64,000 nt of DNA from Roseomonas sp. HF4 (GTDB lineage: Bacteria; Pseudomonadota; Alphaproteobacteria; Acetobacterales; Acetobacteraceae): contig NZ_STGD01000014.1 of assembly GCF_005222755.1 (NCBI RefSeq), positions 98,662-162,661 on the forward strand, written 5' to 3'. The translations under genes and the position numbers were made by a program. Numbering within the stretch: the first letter of the stretch is position 1; each line of letters begins with the position of its first letter. This document shows positions 42,097 through 53,409 of this stretch, one piece after another. The notes below the pieces were generated by a model. It had not been told where the DNA came from, searched no databases, and saw only the letters and a program-made list of their open reading frames with translations.

Positions 42097-42971
42097 GCTG
42101 CCGCGCTCTCCCGTCCCAGGATTCGCGCCAGCGCCGCGTTGAAGGCGTCGGGCGCCTCATAGGCGACCCAATGGCCGGCGCCCGGGATCAGTTCGGTCCG
42201 GGCGTCGGGGCGCATCTCGCGCACCAGGTCGAGGCGCAGAGACACATATGGCCGCGCAATGGCGTCCTGCTCCCCATAGATCGCGCCGAGTGGCGCGCGG
42301 CTCCGTAGGATCGCCTGCTTCAGCGAGTCCGTGTTCGCCCAGCCACGGCTCTTGAAGCGCGCGCGCCGGGTATGGAGGTCCTGCATCGCCAGCGCCGCCT
42401 CGTCGATCCGCGCTGCGTCTGCGAACATGAGCGCCGCGAGATTGTGCCGATTGGCCTCGTCCCTCGCCATGCCTTCGAGATGCCGGACCTTCACGAGTTC
42501 GGTCGGGCTGCGGACGAAGCCGAGCGCACCGGCGCCCACGATGGTCAGCGACCGGCAGGCGTCCTGATCCAGCGCAGCGAGGTGGCCGGCGCAGAGCGCT
42601 CCGAAGGAGAAGCCCGCGAGGTCGTAGCCCTGTCCTTCGGGCAACAGGATCTGCAGGCCGTGCTGCAGGATCGTGGCGATGCTCTCGGGCGAGGCCGGCT
42701 CCGGCGGCAGGTCGCTGTCGCCGAGCCCCGGCAGGTCCGGGCAGATCACCAGCCTGTCGCGGGCGAAGACGTGGATGTTGCGCAGCCAGTGACGCCACGA
42801 ACCCGACCCGCCATGCAGGAGCACGAGTGGCCGACCCTGTCCCCACGCCCGCCAAACGAGGGAACCGCCACCGCATGGCGTCTCGGCGCGCCGCGCGGGC
42901 GCGGCTGCGGCGCGTAGGTCCGGGTGGGGTTCCTCGCGTTCCGAATTCGCGCTCCAAGCGCCGAGGCTCAT
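42093..42971 (-). CDS. Alpha/beta-hydrolase
   Basis: A 292-residue serine hydrolase. PLVLLHGGSGSWRHWL is the oxyanion loop, AGFSFGALCAG contains the nucleophile Ser122, and PGAGHWVAYEAP holds the catalytic His267. The likely acid is the aspartate in GEQDAIARPY. The pattern suits meta-cleavage-product or ester hydrolases. The first about 32 residues are charged and may not be conserved, so a later start is possible. It leads the minus-strand operon hydrolase-EamA-aldolase-Bug-MBL-ACAD-CoA-transferase. Confidence 0.87.
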   Translation of the reverse strand: MSLGAWSANSEREEPHPDLRAAAAPARRAETPCGGGSLVWRAWGQGRPLVLLHGGSGSWRHWLRNIHVFARDRLVICPDLPGLGDSDLPPEPASPESIATILQHGLQILLPEGQGYDLAGFSFGALCAGHLAALDQDACRSLTIVGAGALGFVRSPTELVKVRHLEGMARDEANRHNLAALMFADAARIDEAALAMQDLHTRRARFKSRGWANTDSLKQAILRSRAPLGAIYGEQDAIARPYVSLRLDLVREMRPDARTELIPGAGHWVAYEAPDAFNAALARILGRESAAA

Positions 42972-43041
42972 CCGCAGGTCTCTCTCCGCACGCCGCGACG
43001 CATCCTAGGCCAGCGGCGAAACGGGTCCACCCGTCTCGGAC

Positions 43042-45945
43042 TCAGGCGACCGCGATCCTCCTGGGTGGCGGCTCCTCGCCCAGGTCCCCAAGACCAAGGC
43101 GTTGCTCGAGGGCCGGCAGCGTCCCGCGGGCGGCGGCGACAACGCGGGCCTGCAGGTCCTGTGAGGCATCGCCGGCGCGCGCCGCCTTCTGCAGTGCCTC
43201 CGCCTCATCGGCGAGTCGCGTTGCGCCGAGCGTCCGCGCGGCGCCGACAATTCGGTGCGCCGCGTGCTGCACATGCGCGGCATCGGTCCTTTCGGAGGGG
43301 GCGGCATGGGTCAGCAGCGCGAGGGCCCGCCTCAGTTCGCCAACGAACTCGGCGAGGATGCCATGGGCGGCGTGGCCGAGTTCACGCTCGAGCATGTCGA
43401 GTGCCGATGTATCGAGGAATGGTGGACCCGATTCGTCCGCATCCGGCGGGGCTTCGGGCTCCGGGCTACGGCGCGGCAGGCTGCGCAGCACTTCGAGCAG
43501 CACCCTGCGGTCCAGGGGCTTCGGAAGATGCGCATCCATGCCGGCGCGTCGCGCGGCCTCCACCTGCTCCGGGAGGGCGGATGCGGTGAGCGCGATCACA
43601 GGAACCCTCGCGGCCGGCGCCGACAGCGCGCGGATCCGCCGTGTCGTCTCGAAGCCGTCCATCTGCGGCATCTGCAGGTCCATCAGAACGGCGTCGAAAC
43701 GCTCGCGTTCCAGCGCCAACAGGGCCCCGCTGCCGTCTTCGACAAGGGTCACCTTGTGTCCGGCAGACACGAGCATCGCCTCCGCGATCTGCCGGTTTGC
43801 GGCAACGTCGTCGACGACGAGGATGTGCAGGGCGGTCGTCTCGTCGGAGGGCTGCACCACCGGCTCGTTCAAGGGAAGTATCTCGGCTGCGTTCGCGGCC
43901 ACCAGCGGAATCTCGATCCAGAACAGCGCCCCGCCCCCGGCCGGGGCTTCGCAGCCGATTGTGCCGCCCATCAGATCCACGAGGCGTGCCGAAATGGCGA
44001 GGCCGAGGCCCGTGCCCTGTGGTTCCGGGCCGCTGTTCGGCGCGAGCTGCACGAAGTCCTCGAACAGCAGGTGCCGCTGCGCTGCCGGCACGCCTGGTCC
44101 GGTATCGGCGACCTCGATGCGCATGCTGCCGCCCGGCAGGTGGCGCACCCTGAGGTCCACGCGTCCGCCTGCTGGGGTGAACTTCACGGCGTTCGAAAGA
44201 AGGTTGAGCAGGAGCTGGCGCATCCGCAGTGGGTCGAGCCGCGCGGCCTCGGGCAATCCTTCGTCCATGTCCAGCCGGAAGGAGAGCGCCTTGCGGGCGA
44301 TCTCCGGCTCGAGCAGCGTCGCACAGCCTTCGAGGAGCTGGCGCAGATGCACCGCCCGCGGCGCGAGATCGAGCCGCCCGGCCTCGATCTTGGAGAGATC
44401 CAGCAAGCCGTTGACGAGATCGAGCAGATGGCGCCCGGCCTCGTGCAGGGTGGTCACGTGCTCACGCTGTTCGGGCGTCAGCCGCGGATCGTGGAGCAGG
44501 ACCTGCGCGAAGCCTAGGACGCCGTTGAGCGGCGTGCGTAACTCGTGCGACACGCGCGCCAGGAAGCGGCTCTTTGCTTCGCCGGCCGCGGCGGCTGCGT
44601 CGCGCGCGGCGGCCAGGTCCTGCATCGCGCGCTTGAGCACCGTGATGTCCGTGCGAATGCCGACCGTGCCGCCGTCGGGCGTTCGCCGTTCCGTGATCAA
44701 CACCCAGCGGCCGTCGGGCAGAAGCCGCTCCATGGGCGGCTGGTCGCCAAGGTGGAACGCCTTGCTTTCGCGGACGAAGGCTTCGAGGTCCGTGCCGGCC
44801 TGAGGATACTGGCCCAGCCGCGCGCCCTCGCGCATGATATCCTCGAAGCGCGCCCCGGGCTGGATGACATGCGCGCTGATCCGATAGAAATCCAGATAGC
44901 GACTGTTGCACGCGACCATCCGGTCCTCGGCGTCGAACATCACGAAGCCGTCCGACATGGATTCGAGGGCATTTTCCAGCGTTTGCCGGGCCTTTGTGCG
45001 TTCTTCCTCCGCCCGCCCGCGCTGGCCCAGGACATACATCAGCGTCACGGCGATGAGAGCGATGACGGCGCCGAGGACGCCCGACAGCATCAGCGCCCGC
45101 AGGCGGTCCCGGTACCACCCCGCCATCGCGTCATCCACACCGATGGCCGTGGTGATGACAAGCGTCGGATAGAGCGCAAGGCGCGCGGACGCGAAGACCA
45201 GCTGACCGGTGAACCGGCTGTTGGTGACGACGGTGAGCGAGGCGTCGGTGTCGGGCGGTAGCAAGGCGCCGATGCGCTGGCCGATCCGCGTCTCGTCATG
45301 CGGTACGGAGGCGAGCAGGGTACCGTCGTCCCGTTCGAGGGTCGTGCGCAGGCCAGGGGCCTCACCAGCCGCGGAGAGCAGCGCGCGGACCGATGGCACG
45401 GGCAATTCGGCCACCGCCAGCACGGGGCCGATACCTCTCAGGGTGATGTTCCGTGCCAGGAAAAGCGTCCACTCGCCGGTGCTGGGGTTGCGCACCGGGC
45501 CACCGATCGTGACACCGCCGCGGGCGGCGGCGAGCTCGGAAAAGCCGGTCTCGACCGGCAAGGGCAGTCGCCGACGCCGCGACACCGGCAGCGCGGTCGC
45601 GATCGGAAGTCCGTTCGGGCCGAGCAGCAGGATGTCGCGGTAGGTGAAGTTCTGGTTGATCAGCTGTCGCAGGATCCGGTTGACCGCGGCGATGTCGGCC
45701 TGCTCGCCCGACGCGAAGGGCGCGAGCATCGCGGGCAGGCCTGCGAGCATCGCGTCGACCTGCACGAAAGCTCTGTTGATGGAAGCTTCCGTCGCGATGC
45801 CGACGCGCTGGACCGCCTCCTCTGCCGCCCGCACCTGCGCGTCGCGCGCCCGTCCGATGATCAGGAGTGCAGCGATCGTCTGCGCCAGCAGCAGGGCGAG
45901 CGCACCGATCAGGATCGCGCGGCGCAGGAGGCGGGTGTTGTGCAT
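43042..45945 (-). CDS. Hybrid sensor histidine kinase (PAS-HisKA-HATPase-REC-Hpt)
   Basis: A 967-residue membrane sensor with a full internal phosphorelay. A membrane helix at about 9-31 and another at about 285-310 flank a 250-residue periplasmic domain, probably of Cache/PDC type. Then come a PAS domain (about 330-440), HisKA with His467 in SHELRTPLNG, an HATPase with NAVKFTPAGG, DTGPGVP and GTGLGLAI, a receiver with Asp756 in LMDLQMPQMDG, and a C-terminal Hpt with His897 in HRIVGAARTLG. All three phosphate-carrying residues are present. The final response regulator is not in the window. The gene starts one base after the stop of a periplasmic binding protein. Confidence 0.93.
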   Translation of the reverse strand: MHNTRLLRRAILIGALALLLAQTIAALLIIGRARDAQVRAAEEAVQRVGIATEASINRAFVQVDAMLAGLPAMLAPFASGEQADIAAVNRILRQLINQNFTYRDILLLGPNGLPIATALPVSRRRRLPLPVETGFSELAAARGGVTIGGPVRNPSTGEWTLFLARNITLRGIGPVLAVAELPVPSVRALLSAAGEAPGLRTTLERDDGTLLASVPHDETRIGQRIGALLPPDTDASLTVVTNSRFTGQLVFASARLALYPTLVITTAIGVDDAMAGWYRDRLRALMLSGVLGAVIALIAVTLMYVLGQRGRAEEERTKARQTLENALESMSDGFVMFDAEDRMVACNSRYLDFYRISAHVIQPGARFEDIMREGARLGQYPQAGTDLEAFVRESKAFHLGDQPPMERLLPDGRWVLITERRTPDGGTVGIRTDITVLKRAMQDLAAARDAAAAAGEAKSRFLARVSHELRTPLNGVLGFAQVLLHDPRLTPEQREHVTTLHEAGRHLLDLVNGLLDLSKIEAGRLDLAPRAVHLRQLLEGCATLLEPEIARKALSFRLDMDEGLPEAARLDPLRMRQLLLNLLSNAVKFTPAGGRVDLRVRHLPGGSMRIEVADTGPGVPAAQRHLLFEDFVQLAPNSGPEPQGTGLGLAISARLVDLMGGTIGCEAPAGGGALFWIEIPLVAANAAEILPLNEPVVQPSDETTALHILVVDDVAANRQIAEAMLVSAGHKVTLVEDGSGALLALERERFDAVLMDLQMPQMDGFETTRRIRALSAPAARVPVIALTASALPEQVEAARRAGMDAHLPKPLDRRVLLEVLRSLPRRSPEPEAPPDADESGPPFLDTSALDMLERELGHAAHGILAEFVGELRRALALLTHAAPSERTDAAHVQHAAHRIVGAARTLGATRLADEAEALQKAARAGDASQDLQARVVAAARGTLPALEQRLGLGDLGEEPPPRRIAVA

Positions 45946-45946
45946 C

Positions 45947-47029
45947 TCAGTCCGGGCGCGCGGTCACGCCGAGCGCCGGCGCAAGCCGTTCGTTCCACGC
46001 GTCGACGCAGGGCTCGCCGCAGCGACGGACCCAGCCCGGCAGCACCGTTTCTGTCAGGAGCTGGAGGCGCCGTGCCTCGTCTGCGGGCGTCGTCGGCACC
46101 AGCGTCATCGTGCCGCGGCGGCCGGACCGGCAACTGGCCTGTCCTGTATTGCAGGCGAGGCCCTCCCCGGTCTCGATCTCGGCTGCATTCCAGATCTGGC
46201 GCTCGAGATCTGCGACCTCGCTGCGTATCAGGGTCCGCGCCCATTCGGGCAGGGCGTTCCAGGCCTGCCGGTTGGCGCCGAAAACGGAAAGGCCCCACGT
46301 GATCGCCATTCCATGCATATGGGTGGTCACCTCGTGCAGCCCGATCGAGTTCGCCGACAGGGTTCCCGTCACCGCGCATTCGACCACGCCCGAGCGCAGG
46401 GCAGCGAGGGTTTCGCCGAAGGGAATCACGACCGGCGTTGCGCCAAGGACGGCGAACATCTCGGACTGCCCGACGGACGAGGTCCTGATCCTCCGTCCTT
46501 CGAGGTCCGCCAGGCCCCTGAAGAGATCGCGGCAGAACACCACCTGCGCCGGGTAGGTGTAGACAGCCAGGAGCTCGACGTCGTAGCGCTCGGCCAGGAT
46601 CATCTCGAGATGCGGCCGGTAGAGCGCCACCGAGCGGCGCAGCGAGGCCATGTCCGGATTGACGATCGGCAGGTCGACCGCGTTGAATTCCGGCTCCTCG
46701 TTGCTCACGACCGCAAGCAGCGCCGTGCCGAAGGGAACCACGCCGAGCCGCATCAGCGCCAGCATCTCCTGGGCGCGGATGCCGCTTCGATCGAAGGGCG
46801 CGATCTCGGCCCGGATGCGCCCGCCGGACGCTTCGGCGAGGTGCTGACGCCAGAACGGCTCCTCGTAGCGGACGTATTGGCTGACCTCCGCGAGGCCGCC
46901 GACGATCTTGAGGCGGAGCTCGGGCTCGGGCTGCGCGGAAGCCTGCGCGAGCGCGAGGGCCGGCTGAAGCAGCGGCGCCGTCGCCAGCAGCAGAACGGAC
47001 ATGACATGGCGGATCGCGGATCGAGCCAT
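45947..47029 (-). CDS. DctP-family periplasmic binding protein, probable sensor partner
   Basis: A TRAP-receptor-fold protein of 360 residues with a signal peptide (MARSAIRHVMSVLLLATAPL, cleavage near ALAQA). VVFCRDLFRGLADLEGRRIRTSSVGQSEMF and ATPVVIPFGETLAALRSGVVECAVTGT are the DctP core. The C-terminus carries four cysteines (CNTGQASC and CGEPC), unusual for the family and suited to disulfides. No TRAP permease is beside it. Instead it is directly upstream of a hybrid kinase with a periplasmic domain, so it more likely presents a ligand to the kinase than to a transporter. CAGGAG precedes the ATG at 47029. Confidence 0.82.
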   Translation of the reverse strand: MARSAIRHVMSVLLLATAPLLQPALALAQASAQPEPELRLKIVGGLAEVSQYVRYEEPFWRQHLAEASGGRIRAEIAPFDRSGIRAQEMLALMRLGVVPFGTALLAVVSNEEPEFNAVDLPIVNPDMASLRRSVALYRPHLEMILAERYDVELLAVYTYPAQVVFCRDLFRGLADLEGRRIRTSSVGQSEMFAVLGATPVVIPFGETLAALRSGVVECAVTGTLSANSIGLHEVTTHMHGMAITWGLSVFGANRQAWNALPEWARTLIRSEVADLERQIWNAAEIETGEGLACNTGQASCRSGRRGTMTLVPTTPADEARRLQLLTETVLPGWVRRCGEPCVDAWNERLAPALGVTARPD

Positions 47030-47220
47030 CGGAATCTCCTGAAACGCCAGCATGCTCGTTTTTGCCAGCTTTGGGGACCAGGTTGTCACAGATTTCGTTA
47101 ACGGAGCCGCCTGCCCGTTGCCGAGAATGCAGGATAGTGTAGGCATCCGCGCGGTGGGTGCCGGCGGGCCCGGCAGTCCTGCGGCAGGTTACTGCCAGCG
47201 GCAACACCAGGTGGAGTCCC

Positions 47221-47961
47221 ATGGGCACGAGCCGAACAGCCATTGCCAGCCATCGGGGCGGATCCTTCCTCTGGCCCGAGAACAGTCTGACGGCGTTCCG
47301 TGAATCGTCACGTCTCGGGGTCGAGCAGGTCGAATGCGACGTCCATGCGTCAGCCGACGGCGATCCCGTCATCATGCACGATGCGACGCTCGACCGCATG
47401 AGCGACGGCATCGGGCCCGTCGATGCGCTGCCGACCGCGGCCTTCGCCGGGCTCCGGGTCCGCGGGTGCGAGGCGCGTCGCGTGCCCATGCTCGATGACC
47501 TCATCGGGATCCTTCACGGCGCCGGCATCGCGCCCCGCATCGAGATCAAGTCGGACCGGCAGGGGCGCGCCTATCCAGGTTTCGTGCCGCGTGTCCTGGA
47601 CGCCCTGGATCGGAAGGGGATGCGGCGGGACGCCTGGATCATCTCCTTCGCGGCTCCGACCGTGGCGGAAGCGGCGGCTGCCGGCGGGCTGGCTGGCGTC
47701 GCCTGGTTGCTCGACGACCGCAGTTGGCGGGCGCTCGGCGTCCGGGGGGCGGTCGCCGTGGCGCAAGGCTACGGTTTTCCGGAGATCGGCCTGCACGAGG
47801 CGACGCTCGATGCCGAGGGGTGTGCGGCTCTGCGGGCTGCGGGGCTGGGCATCTCGGTCTGGGGCGCCGATCGAGAAGCGTCGATCCGTCGCGCACTTGG
47901 ATTGGGGGTCGATGTCCTCACGACCGACGATCCGGTCCTCGCGATCCGGTTGCGCGGCTGA
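47221..47961 (+). CDS. ugpQ: Glycerophosphodiester phosphodiesterase
   Basis: Cleaves glycerophosphodiesters to glycerol-3-phosphate and an alcohol; 246 residues. ASHRGGSFLWPENSLTAF carries the catalytic histidine and the PENS motif, ECDVHASADGDPVIMHDATLDR the metal-binding glutamate-aspartate pair and second histidine, and RIEIKSD a further metal ligand. There is no signal peptide, so it is a cytoplasmic enzyme of the UgpQ type; the ugp transporter genes are not in the window, so the symbol is tentative. The ATG at 47221 follows GGTGGAG. Promoter sequences in the 191-base divergent gap are not clear. Confidence 0.85.
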   Translation: MGTSRTAIASHRGGSFLWPENSLTAFRESSRLGVEQVECDVHASADGDPVIMHDATLDRMSDGIGPVDALPTAAFAGLRVRGCEARRVPMLDDLIGILHGAGIAPRIEIKSDRQGRAYPGFVPRVLDALDRKGMRRDAWIISFAAPTVAEAAAAGGLAGVAWLLDDRSWRALGVRGAVAVAQGYGFPEIGLHEATLDAEGCAALRAAGLGISVWGADREASIRRALGLGVDVLTTDDPVLAIRLRG

Positions 47962-48030
47962 CGGCCTGCCGGCGCGAAATGCGCTTGGCAGGCGGAAGCG
48001 TCCCGGCGATCCTGGCAGGGAGGAGACGCC

Positions 48031-49203
48031 ATGGCCCTGAACCAGATCCCCACGCTCGATTTCGGCCTCGGCGACGAGGTCGACATGTTGCGCGACAGCG
48101 TCCGGTCCTTCGCGGCCGAGCGCATTGCGCCGATCGCTGCCGAGATCGACCGGACCGACGAGTTCCCCCGGCATCTCTGGCCGGAGATGGGCGCGCTTGG
48201 CCTGCATGGCATCACGGTCGAGGAGGAGCATGGCGGCGCCGACATGGGCTACGTCGCCCATTGCGTGGCGATGGAGGAGGTGAGCCGCGCCTCGGCGTCC
48301 GTCGGGCTGTCCTACGGCGCGCACTCCAACCTCTGCGTCAACCAGATCCGGCGCAACGGCACCGACGCGCAGAAGCGCCGCTACCTGCCGAAACTGATCT
48401 CCGGCGAACATCTCGGCGCGCTCGCCATGAGCGAGCCGGGCGCGGGGAGCGACGTGGTCTCGATGCGCCTGCGCGCGGAGAAGCGCGGCGACCGGTACGT
48501 GCTCAACGGCACGAAGATGTGGATCACCAATGCCCACTACGCCGAGACGATGGTGGTCTACGCCAAGACCGACCCCGATGCGGGGCCGAAGGGGATCACC
48601 GCCTTCATCGTCGAGCGCGGATTCAAGGGATTCCGAGCGGCGCAGAAGCTCGACAAGCTCGGTATGCGGGGTTCGCCCACCAGCGAACTGGTCTTCGAGG
48701 ATTGCGAGGTGCCGGAGGAGAACGTGCTTGGGCAGGTGGGCGGCGGCGTGCGCGTGCTCATGTCCGGCCTCGACTATGAGCGCGCGGTATTGGCCGCCGG
48801 GCCGATCGGCATCATGCAGGCCTGCCTCGACCTCGTCGTGCCGTACGTCCATGAGCGCAAGCAGTTCGGGCAGGCAATCGGCGAGTTCCAGCTGATCCAG
48901 GCGAAGCTGGCCGACATGTACACGCAGCTCAGCGCCTGCCGGGCCTACGTCTATGCCGTGGCGCGCGCCTGCGACCAGGGGCGGACGTCGCGCAAGGATG
49001 CCGCCGGCGCCATCCTCTTTGCGGCCGAGGCGGCGACGAAGGCCTCGCTCGATGCGATCCAGATCCTGGGCGGCAACGGCTACATCAACGACAATGCGAC
49101 AGGACGCCTGCTGCGCGATGCGAAGCTCTATGAGATCGGCGCCGGCACCAGTGAGATCCGCCGCATGCTGATCGGGCGCGAACTGTTCAAGGAGACGGCG
49201 TGA
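48031..49203 (+). CDS. liuA: Isovaleryl-CoA dehydrogenase
   Basis: Oxidises isovaleryl-CoA to 3-methylcrotonyl-CoA in leucine degradation, passing electrons to ETF; 390 residues. [13 protein letters not shown] and [11 protein letters not shown] are the FAD signatures. Glu250 in [14 protein letters not shown] is the catalytic base in helix G, the position used by isovaleryl-CoA dehydrogenases and not by MCAD-type enzymes; the C-terminal [12 protein letters not shown] confirms the subgroup. GGGAGGAG precedes the ATG. It overlaps liuB as GTGA. Confidence 0.95.
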   Translation: MALNQIPTLDFGLGDEVDMLRDSVRSFAAERIAPIAAEIDRTDEFPRHLWPEMGALGLHGITVEEEHGGADMGYVAHCVAMEEVSRASASVGLSYGAHSNLCVNQIRRNGTDAQKRRYLPKLISGEHLGALAMSEPGAGSDVVSMRLRAEKRGDRYVLNGTKMWITNAHYAETMVVYAKTDPDAGPKGITAFIVERGFKGFRAAQKLDKLGMRGSPTSELVFEDCEVPEENVLGQVGGGVRVLMSGLDYERAVLAAGPIGIMQACLDLVVPYVHERKQFGQAIGEFQLIQAKLADMYTQLSACRAYVYAVARACDQGRTSRKDAAGAILFAAEAATKASLDAIQILGGNGYINDNATGRLLRDAKLYEIGAGTSEIRRMLIGRELFKETA

Positions 49204-50809
49204 GCCACCTGCTCGCTTCCTCGGTTGACCCGCGCTCGGACTCGTTCCGGGCGAACGCGGGTTCGATGCGCGCGCTGCTCGACCGGCTTGCGTCCGAGGT
49301 CGACACCGCAGCCGCTGGCGGTCCTGCATCGGCCCGGGAGAAGCACCTCGCCCGCGGCAAGCTCCTGCCGCGGCAGCGGGTCGAGCGGGTACTCGATCAG
49401 GGGGCACCCTTCCTCGAACTGTCGCCGCTCGCGGCGCACGGGATGTATGGCGGCGATATCGCCGGCGCGGGCATCATCACGGGAATCGGCCGCATTGCCG
49501 GGCGCGAATGCGTGATCGTCGCCAATGACGCGACAGTAAAGGGCGGCACCTATTTCCCCATCACGGTGAAGAAGCACCTGCGTGCGCAGGAGGTCGCCTG
49601 GCAGAATCGCCTGCCCTGCATCTACCTCGTGGATTCCGGCGGCGCGAACCTGCCGAACCAGGACGAGATTTTTCCGGACCGCGAGCATTTCGGCCGAATT
49701 TTCTACAATCAGGCGCGCATGTCGGCGGCGGGCATCCCGCAGGTGGCGGCCGTCATGGGGTCCTGCACCGCCGGCGGCGCCTATGTGCCCGCCATGTGTG
49801 ACGAAGCTGTGATCGTGCGCGAGCAGGGCACGATCTTCCTCGGCGGACCGCCGCTCGTGAAGGCGGCGACGGGAGAGGTCGTAAGCGCCGAGGATCTCGG
49901 CGGCGCAGACGTCCATACGCGTCTCTCGGGCGTCGCCGACCACTTCGCGGCCGACGACATGCACGCGCTTGGCCTGGTGCGGCGGATCGTGGGAAACCTG
50001 GGCGCACCTGTGCAGGCAGCGTCCGGCCTTCGGGGCGCCGTGCCGCCGCGATACGATCCGGCGGAGTTGCACGGCATCGTCCCTCTGGACCTCCGAACGC
50101 CCGTCGAGGCACGTGAGATCATCGCCCGCATCGTCGACGGCTCCGAGCTCGACGAGTTCAAGCACCGATACGGCACGACGCTGGTGTGCGGCTTCGCGCG
50201 CATCTGGGGGATGCCGGTCGGGATCCTCGCGAACAACGGCATCCTGTTCTCGGAATCCGCGCAGAAGGGCGCGCATTTCGTCGAGCTCTGCTGCCAGCGC
50301 GGCATCCCACTGCTGTTCCTGCAGAACATCGCGGGCTTCATGGTGGGACGGAAATACGAGGCCGGCGGAATCGCGAAGGACGGCGCGAAGCTTGTCACGG
50401 CCGTCGCCTGCGCGAACGTGCCGAAATTCACGGTCATCACCGGCGGGTCCTTCGGCGCGGGCAACTACGGCATGTGCGGGCGTGCCTATTCGCCGCGCTT
50501 CCTGTTCACCTGGCCGAACTCGCGCATTTCCGTGATGGGTGGGGAGCAGGCGGCGAGCGTGCTCGCGACGCTGCGTCGCGACAACATCGAGGCGCGCGGG
50601 GAGGCCTGGCCCGCCGAGGCGGAGGAGGCATTCAAGGCCCCGATCCGCGACAAGTACGAGCGCGAGGGGGATCCCTACTACGCCACCGCGCGCCTGTGGG
50701 ACGACGGCATCATCGACCCGGCCGACACGCGCGACGTGCTCGGCCTCGCCATGGCGGCGGCGCTGAACGCGCCGGTCGAGGAGACACGCTTCGGCGTGTT
50801 CCGCATGTG

Positions 50810-50810
<1 letters not shown>
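49200..50810 (+). CDS. liuB: 3-Methylcrotonyl-CoA carboxylase beta subunit
   Basis: The carboxyltransferase subunit that moves CO2 from biotin to 3-methylcrotonyl-CoA; 536 residues. [51 protein letters not shown] and [16 protein letters not shown] are diagnostic of MCC beta as opposed to propionyl- or acetyl-CoA carboxylases; the C-terminal [16 protein letters not shown] confirms it. Start is GTG inside the liuA stop. The stop overlaps the liuD start as TGATG. Confidence 0.96.
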
Positions 50811-52819
<2,009 letters not shown>

Positions 52820-53282
52820 GCGGGTGGCGCAGCAGCAATCCGGCACGGCTTAGCGCGCAGCCGAGATGGATCGCCGCCGGCATGGCGGCATAGGCGGCGC
52901 CCAGCGGCAGCAGGCGCAGCAATGCGGCCAGTGCCTCGCTGCGTGCGCCGCGCTGGGCCAGTGCGCAGGCCAGCAGGAGGCCGGCTTCTGACGGCGCGAC
53001 GCGTGGGCAAAGTGGGCAGCCGACGGCGGCCGGCGCCGCGCGCAGCATGGCATCGAGCGGAATGGCGGCGCTGCCCGCATCCCCGGCCGCGAGGGTCAGG
53101 CGTGTCGCCGGGAGCGGCGCCGCGCCGGCGCGCGCCGCCGCATGCCAGGTCCGGATGGTGTCGAGCAGCAGGCGCTCGGCTGCGGGCAGGTCGTCGGCCG
53201 GCGCGCCGCTCCAGGGCCAGTCGGGCAGTCCGTGCGTCGCCATGCGGGCTCCTCGTGCTGTTGCATTTCGGGGTACAGCAAA

Positions 53283-53297
53283 TAAGAATGATTCGCA
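53283..53297 (-). promoter_or_regulatory. Fur-box-like operator
   Basis: On the minus strand the sequence reads TGCGAATCATTCTTA, a 7-1-7 inverted repeat with the core GAAT-C-ATTC. It agrees with the Fur consensus TGATAAT-N-ATTATCA at ten of fourteen positions and looks like many natural Fur boxes. It sits 40-54 bases upstream of the ATG of the CPLC-motif gene, inside an A/T-rich stretch where a promoter would be expected. Binding is inferred. Confidence 0.5.
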
Positions 53298-53409
53298 ATA
53301 AAGCCCGAAGATGGATAAGCCCGTTACGGTCGCCGCGTTCTGCGCCGGCAGGGTCAGGTGAAGGGGGCGCCAGCGTCCTGTGGTTTGGCGCGGGCCGGCC
53401 CGGCCCGGC

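Noticed and set aside
47030..47220. TAGTGT at 47135-47140 as -10 element of the phosphodiesterase gene
   Set aside because: The nearest -35-like TTGCCG is only 11 bases upstream, too short a spacer for a sigma-70 promoter.
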